A stretch of 5,199 nucleotides of DNA, taken from assembly GCA_036375995.1 (NCBI GenBank), contig DASVBE010000270.1, positions 1 to 5,199 of the forward strand, written 5' to 3'. Made by a program: the position numbers and the translations under genes. This DNA comes from DASVBE01 sp036375995. Lineage in GTDB: Bacteria; Actinomycetota; Actinomycetes; Streptosporangiales; Streptosporangiaceae. The notes beneath the pieces are model-generated. The model saw only the letters and a program-made list of their open reading frames with translations, ran no database searches and was not told where the DNA came from. Of this stretch, positions 1-4,405 are shown piece by piece (the stretch's first letter is position 1; the number at the start of each line of letters is the position of its first letter).

Positions 1-794
1 ACCTCGCCGTCATGGATCGTGCCCCGCCAGCCCTCGACCTCGTCGGGATCGAGCAGAACCTCGGACATGAGATGGCGCCTGAAGTGCTTGAGCTCGAGCC
101 GGGCCCGGCGGCCCTGAGCCCGCCAGATGTTCCCGGTGCGCTCGAACAGCCCCTGCGGGTGGTACTCCAGGACGAGCAGGATCCGGGTCAGGTTGGGCGC
201 CAGCTCGTGGAAGGTCACCGCGCCGTCGACATGGCCCTTCTCACCCTTGGACCGCCAGATGATCTTGTCGTCCGGCACCTGCTCCTGGATGGTGGCCTCC
301 CAGGTCCGGTGGGACCAGAACACCTGGGCCTTCCAGCTGAGCTTGACCTCCTCGGGCTGCTCGACGTTCTCCACCTTCTTCATGAAGCTGGGGAAGTCGG
401 AGAACTGGGTCCACTGGTTGTAGACCAGTGTCACCGGCGCGCCCACGTCGATCGACTCGACGATGTTGGTGACCTTGAGCTTCTTTCCGCCCTTGCCGCC
501 GCCCTTGCCGAACAGGCCCTTCACCTTCTCCTTCGCCCCGGCCAGCCCGGCGCCGAGCATTGACCGGACCGGGCCCTTGCCCTCGGCCGTCTTCTTGGCC
601 CCGGTGACCGCGGCCATCAGGCCCGGTCCCGCGCCGCCTTCGACGTAGTCGGTCATCCGGCCGGTGGCGCCCTGGACCTTGCCGCGCACCGAGGACATCG
701 CGCGGTCACCGAGGGCGCCAATCAGGCCCCCGGCCTCCGCCTTGAGCCGGTCCATCGGCTCACTGCGGGATCGTGTCCGATCTTGCTGAGCCAT
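1..794 (-). CDS. SRPBCC (START-like) family protein, GvpZ-like gas vesicle accessory protein; C-terminus cut by the window edge
   Basis: The first 264 codons are visible and the gene continues beyond position 1. It starts at ATG 794-792, with AGGAGG at 808-803 and an 8-base spacer. Residues 1-85 are Ala/Gly-rich with amphipathic stretches. Residues 86-105 form a Lys/Gly linker (KGLFGKGGGKGGKK). An SRPBCC domain spans about 106-240, recognisable from VTNIVESIDVGAPV, YNQWTQFSDFPSFMKKVENV, FWSHRTWEATIQEQVPDDKI and LFERTGNIWRAQGRRARLEL. SRPBCC folds make a hydrophobic ligand cavity, but no ligand is known here. From memory, proteins with this exact arrangement occur in Streptomyces gas vesicle clusters (gvpOAFGYZJLSK), where gvpZ follows gvpY. 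The family call is confident; the gas vesicle role is inferred from family and gene pairing. The next gene upstream ends inside this gene's ribosome site, indicating one transcript. The usual acidic tail of the family would lie off-window. Confidence 0.88.
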   Translation of the reverse strand, partial: MAQQDRTRSRSEPMDRLKAEAGGLIGALGDRAMSSVRGKVQGATGRMTDYVEGGAGPGLMAAVTGAKKTAEGKGPVRSMLGAGLAGAKEKVKGLFGKGGGKGGKKLKVTNIVESIDVGAPVTLVYNQWTQFSDFPSFMKKVENVEQPEEVKLSWKAQVFWSHRTWEATIQEQVPDDKIIWRSKGEKGHVDGAVTFHELAPNLTRILLVLEYHPQGLFERTGNIWRAQGRRARLELKHFRRHLMSEVLLDPDEVEGWRGTIHDGE

Positions 795-799
795 CGTCC

Positions 800-1525
800 T
801 TACCTCCTGGTCCGGGAGACGGGGGACCTGGTCCTGGCCGACCGGCTGCGCCGCGGCCGGGCCTCAGGCTCGTCCTCGTCGCCGGGATCCGCGGCTTCCT
901 CGTCGTCCGCCACGTCCTCGGCCTCGTAGCCCTCGTCGTACTCGTCCTCGAGGTCATCCTCGCCGCGACGGCGGGGCTCCTCCTCGTCCTCGTCGAGCTC
1001 GTCGCGCTCGTCGCGGGCGCGGGGCTCCTCCTCGTCGAGCGGAGCACCCTCGTCGTCCTCAGCCTCGACGGCCTCGTCGTCCTCGGCCGGCCGGCCGCGG
1101 CGCCGCAGGCGCCCGGTCGCTGCGCGGCCCGCGCCGCCTGCCGCCTTGCCGGCCCGGCCAGCGGTCTTGCCGACCTCGTCCGTTGCCGTGTCCACCGGGT
1201 TGCGGAGCGTCTCCGCCCGGTCGTGCAGCGTGTCGGTCAGCGAGTCGATCCGGCCGGTAACCGCCGCCATGGCGGCCGCCTTGCCGGCGTCGAGCAGGTC
1301 GTTGCGAACCGTGTCGGCGATCTCGCCGAGCTGCGGGCTCACCTTGCTGAGCATCTCGGTGTTGCCGAGCGCCTTCGCGCCCCGCCGGAGCGCAATGCCG
1401 CCGATGCCGCCGACGGCGCCGACGGCCATGCCGCCCGCCATCATCGTGGCCATCCGCAGCTTGCGCCGCCGGCCGAGCAGGTAGCCGAAGGCCAGAGCCA
1501 TGGCTGCCTGGGGACCGCCTTTCAT
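800..1525 (-). CDS. GvpY-like protein: N-terminal hydrophobic segments and a highly acidic C-terminal tail
   Basis: This is a 241-residue protein. I chose ATG 1525-1523 because GGAAGGGG lies at 1538-1531, five bases upstream; a start 27 bases earlier has no such site. It opens MKGGPQAAMALAFGYLLGRR, typical of short hydrophobic N-termini in actinomycete gas vesicle accessory proteins, which databases often mislabel as DNA primase. A second hydrophobic Met/Ala/Gly segment lies at about 25-47. Residues 55-110 look helical (SLTDTLHDRAETLR). An Ala/Gly/Lys/Arg stretch at 118-146 leads to a mostly Asp/Glu tract at about 148-226 and an Arg/Ser-rich end (227-241). The acidic tract is probably disordered, with charge spacing that could bind basic surfaces; that is inference. 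It shares a MAAVTG motif with the downstream SRPBCC protein. The stop TAA (802-800) sits beside that gene's ribosome site, so the two are probably co-translated. No primase motifs are visible. Confidence 0.8.
   Translation of the reverse strand: MKGGPQAAMALAFGYLLGRRRKLRMATMMAGGMAVGAVGGIGGIALRRGAKALGNTEMLSKVSPQLGEIADTVRNDLLDAGKAAAMAAVTGRIDSLTDTLHDRAETLRNPVDTATDEVGKTAGRAGKAAGGAGRAATGRLRRRGRPAEDDEAVEAEDDEGAPLDEEEPRARDERDELDEDEEEPRRRGEDDLEDEYDEGYEAEDVADDEEAADPGDEDEPEARPRRSRSARTRSPVSRTRR
803..808 (-). promoter_or_regulatory. Ribosome binding site AGGAGG of the SRPBCC gene
   Basis: AGGAGG reads on the minus strand at 808-803, immediately before and abutting the TAA stop (802-800) of the upstream gene and 8 bases before ATG 794. 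The placement supports translational coupling of the two genes. Confidence 0.8.
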
Positions 1526-1589
1526 AGGAACCCCTTCCGTAAGTCGTTGCACCGGGTCAGCCCGGGGACGCCACTCGCCTGGGAACCGC

Positions 1590-1763
1590 TCAGAGAGCGT
1601 TGGCCGCGAGCTGTTCCGGGGTCGTCCCGCACATGGTTTCCGCTGGCCAGGCAGTGCCCCGGAGCGGGGTAGCTCCGCCGCCGTGCGGGGCCAGCGTGTT
1701 CACGTCAGGGCGACGCCACGGGTTGAAGTCCCGGATCCTGGGCATCGTGCCGCCCCATGCCAC
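1590..1763 (-). CDS. Candidate small protein, 57 residues, unknown function
   Basis: I do not recognise this protein. It reads from GTG 1763-1761 to TGA 1592-1590. The case for it is a strong GGGAGGA at 1776-1770, six bases before the GTG, and codon bias: counting from the internal ATG at 1745, about 82% of third positions are G or C, against about 67% and 65% at positions one and two. The product begins VAWGGTMPRIRDFNPWRRPD and ends TMCGTTPEQLAANAL. It is soluble-looking, has one Cys and no membrane segment. It lies 64 bases upstream of the GvpY-like start on the same strand, so it may head the same transcript, or it could be a leader ORF that affects downstream translation. An alternative start is ATG 1745, with a poorer ribosome site. 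The codon bias is weaker than in the clear genes of the window, so a chance ORF or a decayed fragment remains possible. Confidence 0.42.
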   Translation of the reverse strand: MAWGGTMPRIRDFNPWRRPDVNTLAPHGGGATPLRGTAWPAETMCGTTPEQLAANAL

Positions 1764-1850
1764 GTGATGTCCTCCCAAGTAGTCATCCCGGTGTGCGGCC
1801 GGCGGCCAGCCGCCCCCGTAGGGCGTGCCAGCGCACCGTGAACTACTTGC

Positions 1851-1876
1851 GGAACGGCGGGAATGCTGCAGGCGTT
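1851..1876 (+). promoter_or_regulatory. Candidate ECF-type promoter (GGAAC, 17-base spacer, CGTT) upstream of the sigma factor gene
   Basis: GGAAC at 1851-1855 and CGTT at 1873-1876 are separated by 17 bases. GGAAC with CGTC/CGTT at 16-17 bases is the common pattern for ECF sigma factors, many of which transcribe their own gene. Transcription would begin near 1882-1886 and give a leader of roughly 85 bases to GTG 1969. The match is by eye and both boxes are short, so chance is not excluded. If the promoter is real, it also rules out a sigma start as far upstream as 1825. Confidence 0.4.
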
Positions 1877-1947
1877 ACACGGAGGCAGCCGGGGAATCCG
1901 GCCTGCAACGGCCTGCGGCATCTCGTGCAGTCCAGGCGGCGGCCCGG

Positions 1948-1959
1948 CCCCCCGGGGGG
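1948..1959 (+). promoter_or_regulatory. G6 ribosome-site candidate within a perfect CCCCCCGGGGGG palindrome
   Basis: The GGGGGG at 1954-1959 lies nine bases before GTG 1969 and is the only purine-rich tract suitable as its ribosome site. It is fused to six C residues, making a 12-bp perfect palindrome. A compact stem or a dimeric pairing could mask the site; that is inference only. Confidence 0.4.
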
Positions 1960-1968
1960 TGCCACCAG

Positions 1969-2523
1969 GTGATAGGCGCCGCATTTCGGACCACGCTGGC
2001 CGCGGCCCAGAATGGCGATGAGACCGCGTTCACCTGCCTGTTCCGCGATATCCAGCCCGCTCTGCTGCGGTATCTCCACGTCCTGGCCCCCGACGCCGCC
2101 GAGGACGTGGCCAGCGAGACCTGGCTGCGGGTGGTCAACCACCTGACCGGCTTCGAGGGTGACGAGGACGCGTTCCGCGCCTGGCTGTTCACCATCGCCA
2201 GGCGCCAGGTGATCGACTGGCAGCGGTCCAGGGCCCGCCGCCGCACCGTGCCGCTCCCGGACAGCGAAGACAAGATCGGGCTCACCACCCCCGACGCGGC
2301 CGACCTCGCGCTGGAGCGGATCTCCACCGAATCGGCTCTGGCGATCGTTTCGGCGCTGCCCGCGGAGCAGGCCGAGATCATCATGCTGCGGGTGGTAGCC
2401 GGGCTGGACACGGTCGACGTAGCGCGCATCGTGGGCAAGACCCCGGGCGCCGTCCGGGTGGCGGCGCACCGCGGTTTGCGGCGGCTGGCGGCCCGGCTCG
2501 AGCGGGCCGGTGTAACGCGCTGA
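1969..2523 (+). CDS. ECF-subfamily RNA polymerase sigma factor (sigma-70 family)
   Basis: This is a 184-residue protein, the usual size for an ECF sigma factor with only regions 2 and 4. I placed the start at GTG 1969 because the G6 tract lies nine bases upstream and the family normally begins with a short helix ahead of region 2 (AAAQNGDETAFTCLFRD). Longer in-frame starts to 1825 add a Cys/Arg/Pro-rich stretch unlike sigma factors. Region 2 spans about 21-92: the core-binding and -10-recognition part includes PDAAEDVASETWLRVV and FRAWLFTIARRQVIDWQRSR. Region 4 spans about 121-177: LPAEQAEIIMLRVVAGLDTV followed by the helix-turn-helix VARIVGKTPGAVRVAAHRGL, which contacts the -35 box. The linker is 93-120. 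The protein directs core RNA polymerase to a small regulon and is probably held by the membrane protein encoded next, whose frame overlaps the TGA stop. The inducing signal is unknown. Confidence 0.92.
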   Translation: MIGAAFRTTLAAAQNGDETAFTCLFRDIQPALLRYLHVLAPDAAEDVASETWLRVVNHLTGFEGDEDAFRAWLFTIARRQVIDWQRSRARRRTVPLPDSEDKIGLTTPDAADLALERISTESALAIVSALPAEQAEIIMLRVVAGLDTVDVARIVGKTPGAVRVAAHRGLRRLAARLERAGVTR

Positions 2524-3600
2524 ACGCCCCCGGCGTTTCCCTCAGTGATACGGGAGGCTGGCTGCGCTATGACGCAGCTGAGACCGATCTGGGCAACCGA
2601 CTTCGGGAGATGAAGGTTCCTGCGCGGCAACGCTACCGGACCGGACCTGGGCGGGGATGTCCTCGATGTCATCCTGGCCGGCGGTGACCCGCACCCGGAC
2701 TCCCCCGAAGCCGCGTTTGCCGTCGCGGCGGTGCTCGGGCAGCTGGCTGGCCCGGTGGGCCCAGGCGACCTAACCGGGGAGGAGGCGGCCCGGCGGGCGT
2801 TCACGCGCACGGTAACCCGGTCCGCCCGGTTTCGTGGCCCGGCCGCCGGAACGGGACCACGGACGCCGTCCTGGCCCGCCGCGGCCGGCCGGGCCGCCGC
2901 GGCGCTGACCGCCGTCGCCGCTCTCAGCACCGTAATCGCCGCCCAGGCTGGCGTACTCCCCCGCCCGGCTCAGGACCTGGCCCACCACATCATCGGCGCG
3001 CCGCTCCCCCGGCCGCCCGCTCGGCCCGCGGTGGTGCGGGCCGGAGCCGGGTCCCTGCTGTGCACGGCCTACCAGCACGCCAGGCAGCACGACCAGGGCA
3101 CCGCGCTCACCGCCGCCCTGCGGCGGATAGCGACACAGGCGGCGGGCGGCGCCACAGCGGTCAGTGCCTACTGCGCGGCCGTGCGGCTGCCGGCCGCGCC
3201 GGCGAGGCCAGACCCGCCGCCCGCGCCGGTGCGGAGGAGCACCGCCAGCACCGGCGGGGACTGGCCAGCCGGGCCAGGTCACGGGAAGGGCCCCGGTACG
3301 GGCCCGGGCCAGGGGAACGGCCAGGGCAATGGGCACGGCCAGGACCAAGGCAACGGGAATGGCCACCGGAACCGGCCCCGCCACGGGCCGGGCAACGGCG
3401 ACAGCAGCAGGCAGGGCAGCAGCACCGGCCTGGCCTATGGCCACAGCCAGGGCGAGGGCAACGGCAACGGGCCCGGTCACCGCAGCGGCACCGGCCAGGG
3501 CCACGGAAACGGCAACGGCCAGGGCCAGGGCCAGGGAAACGGCCAGGGGAACGGCAACGGCCAGGGGAACGGCAACGGCCAGGGCCACGGGAACGGGTAG
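2520..3600 (+). pseudogene. Frameshifted sigma-factor partner (anti-sigma-like) membrane protein with Gly-X repeat tail
   Basis: The 5' part reads in the frame of a CTG at 2520-2522 that overlaps the sigma TGA, giving NAPGVSLSDTGGWLRYDAAE and TDLGNRLREMKVPA before a stop at 2685-2687. The rest is one frame over and open from 2614 to the TAG at 3598-3600: FLRGNATGPDLGGDVLDVIL, then PDSPEAAFAVAAVLGQLAGP and GDLTGEEAARRAFTRT. Next come one membrane helix (about 2893-2958) and an outer segment with LPRPAQDLAHHIIGAP and two cysteines (codons 3061 and 3172, in LLCTAYQHARQHD and VSAYCAA). A proline-rich linker and the glycine tail follow. This architecture, directly after an ECF sigma gene, is familiar from actinomycete sigma partners without a zinc site; no HxxxCxxC motif is visible. 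A single-base gain or small deletion between about 2610 and 2640 is the likely break. A sequencing error, or a shorter protein from GTG 2731, is possible. The partner role is inferred. Confidence 0.6.
3271..3597 (+). repeat. Low-complexity Gly-X coding repeat, ending in 18-bp tandem copies
   Basis: About 109 codons in which nearly every second residue is Gly, alternating with Asn, Gln, His, Pro, Ser or Thr (for example GNGQGNGHGQ). The DNA is built from six-base units such as GGCAAC and GGCCAG. At the end, the 18-bp unit GGCCAGGGGAACGGCAAC occurs twice exactly (3541-3558, 3559-3576), followed by a diverged third copy (3577-3594). The unit length keeps the frame, so copy number can vary without breaking the protein. 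The tail should be extracytoplasmic if the upstream helix is a single outward-facing anchor. Confidence 0.85.
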
Positions 3601-3626
3601 CCGCCGCAGGCGGATCCCCGGGAAAC

Positions 3627-3653
3627 CCAGCGGCGGCCGCCGCCCGCCGCTGG
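3627..3653 (+). terminator. GC-rich hairpin between the sigma-partner gene and the GNAT gene
   Basis: CCAGCGGCGG (3627-3636) pairs perfectly with CCGCCGCTGG (3644-3653) around a 7-base loop. It begins 27 bases after the TAG stop. There is no T tract, which is common for actinomycete hairpin terminators. It ends two bases before the -10-like element of the next gene, so it may also influence that promoter. Confidence 0.45.
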
Positions 3654-3654
3654 C

Positions 3655-3660
3655 TACGCT
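3655..3660 (+). promoter_or_regulatory. -10-like TACGCT of a probable leaderless transcript
   Basis: TACGCT matches the actinomycete -10 pattern TANNNT and ends six bases before GTG 3667, the spacing expected if transcription starts at the start codon itself. There is no Shine-Dalgarno sequence in the gap. The -35 position falls in the GC-rich hairpin, and no -35 box is recognisable. Confidence 0.5.
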
Positions 3661-3666
3661 GAGCCC

Positions 3667-4374
3667 GTGCAGGCCACGAGGCTGCCGACCGGCGAGCCGC
3701 TGACCGGGACCTGGGTCCGGCTCGACCTGCTCGGCGAAGCAGACATCGACGAGATGTACCCGCTGCTCAGCGACCCGAGGGTGTATGAGCAGGGCTATGT
3801 GATGCACCGGCGCCCGGTCTCGGCCGAAGATTCGCGGGCGCTGGTCAGGACCCGGTTCCTGGTGGGCCAGGGCCAGGCCGACGGCCGGGGCGGGGGCGGC
3901 CGGTTCGCCTACGCGATCCGGCTGATCACCGACTCGGAACTAGGCCCGGCGGGCACCCTGGTCGGCACGTCCGCACTGCTGGAGGCCGACCTCGCCAACG
4001 AGGGCATCCACGTGGGCAACACCCTGTACGGCTCGCGCTGGTGGGGCACCCAGGTCAACCCCGAGGCGAAGCTGCTGCTGCTGGCGCACTGCTTCGAGGG
4101 CTGCGGCTACGGCCGGGTGAAGATCCAGACGGACACGCTGAACACCAGGTCCCAGGCGGCGATCGCCAAGCTGGGCGCGCAGCGCGAGGGCGTGCTGCGG
4201 CGGCACCTCAAACGAGAGGACGGCACGTTCCGCGACTCGGTCGTGTTCAGCGTGCTGATCGACGAGTGGCCCGCGGTCCGGGCCGGCCTGTCCCGGCGGC
4301 TGGCCGCCCGGCCGGCTGATTGGCCGGCCCGGCCCAGCGCCCAGGCCGGGCCGGGCGGGCCGGAAACCCGTTAG
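3667..4374 (+). CDS. GNAT family N-acetyltransferase, RimJ/RimL type
   Basis: This 235-residue protein of the GNAT superfamily should transfer the acetyl group of acetyl-CoA to an amine; the substrate is not deducible. The start is GTG 3667 without a ribosome site. Family marks are the opening beta strand GTWVRLDLLGEADIDEMYPL (14-33), FAYAIRLI (80-87), GTLVGTSALLEADLANEG (96-113), the RWWGTQVNPEAKLLLLAHCF segment (124-143), where the acetyl-CoA loop lies in this subfamily, and NTRSQAAIAKLGAQREGVLR (159-178), the RimL-type C-terminal signature, followed by KREDGTFRDSVVFSVLIDEW. A Gly-rich insertion lies at 73-78. Residues from about 215 on form an Arg/Pro/Ala/Gly tail outside the fold. The canonical R/Q-x-x-G-x-G/A loop is replaced by the WWGTQVN form. 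It is probably co-transcribed with the next GNAT gene, 31 bases downstream. Confidence 0.92.
   Translation: MQATRLPTGEPLTGTWVRLDLLGEADIDEMYPLLSDPRVYEQGYVMHRRPVSAEDSRALVRTRFLVGQGQADGRGGGGRFAYAIRLITDSELGPAGTLVGTSALLEADLANEGIHVGNTLYGSRWWGTQVNPEAKLLLLAHCFEGCGYGRVKIQTDTLNTRSQAAIAKLGAQREGVLRRHLKREDGTFRDSVVFSVLIDEWPAVRAGLSRRLAARPADWPARPSAQAGPGGPETR
4324..4354 (+). repeat. 11-bp inverted repeat inside the 3' end of the first GNAT gene
   Basis: CCGGCCCGGCC (4324-4334) is the exact reverse complement of GGCCGGGCCGG (4344-4354), with a 9-base loop, ending 17 bases before the TAG. It encodes part of the low-complexity tail. It could form a stable RNA stem that pauses transcription or protects the 3' end. 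Because the DNA here is almost all G and C, chance formation is easier than usual. Confidence 0.4.
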
Positions 4375-4405
4375 GCGGAAACAGCCCGGTCAGCAAGGAT
4401 GAGGC

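Larger units (their letters stand above)
1553..1968. other. Divergent intergenic region between the gvpYZ-like operon and the sigma factor gene
   Basis: These 416 bases separate the divergent transcription units. They hold the candidate 57-residue ORF on the minus strand (1590-1763), a candidate ECF-type promoter facing right (1851-1876), an 8-bp inverted repeat (1776-1783 with 1842-1849) and a C6G6 palindrome (1948-1959) just before the sigma start. A short hairpin CCGGG-TCAG-CCCGG (1552-1565) lies in the leader of the GvpY-like gene. I found no convincing -35/-10 pair for the leftward operon. Confidence 0.6.

Noticed and set aside
12..563. Plus-strand 183-codon open frame
   Set aside because: It is antisense to the SRPBCC gene, whose minus-strand translation has clear family motifs. 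This frame has none.
1526..1552. Start at 1552 for the GvpY-like gene
   Set aside because: The GGAAGGGG ribosome site lies inside this extension, five bases before the ATG at 1525, and the family N-terminus begins with the MKGG-type sequence.
773..1672. Plus-strand 299-codon open frame
   Set aside because: It lies opposite the GvpY-like gene. The product is a Leu/Val/Ala string that mirrors the acidic codons of the minus strand, and no ribosome site or known domain is visible.
1825..1968. Upstream start at 1825 for the sigma factor
   Set aside because: The extra 48 residues are Cys/Arg/Pro-rich and unlike ECF N-termini, and no ribosome site precedes 1825. They would also overlap the candidate promoter. 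GTG 1969 gives the normal family length.
1875..2930. Minus-strand 351-codon open frame across the sigma gene
   Set aside because: It is a shadow of the sigma factor and partner frames: Arg/Ser/Ala-rich, with no domain.
3541..3594. CRISPR-like or variable-number repeat locus
   Set aside because: The 18-bp copies are directly adjacent with no spacers and are in frame within a coding tail.
3060..3703. Two other plus-strand frames through the repeat region
   Set aside because: The repeats lack stop codons in all frames. The products are Arg/Pro/Gln and Thr/Ala/Arg strings without a ribosome site, while the Gly-X frame continues from the membrane helix.
2770..3807. Minus-strand 345-codon open frame with Val/Ala/Leu-rich repeats
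   Set aside because: It reads the reverse of the Gly-X repeat. Its hydrophobic runs come from the repeat units, and it overlaps two genes on the plus strand.
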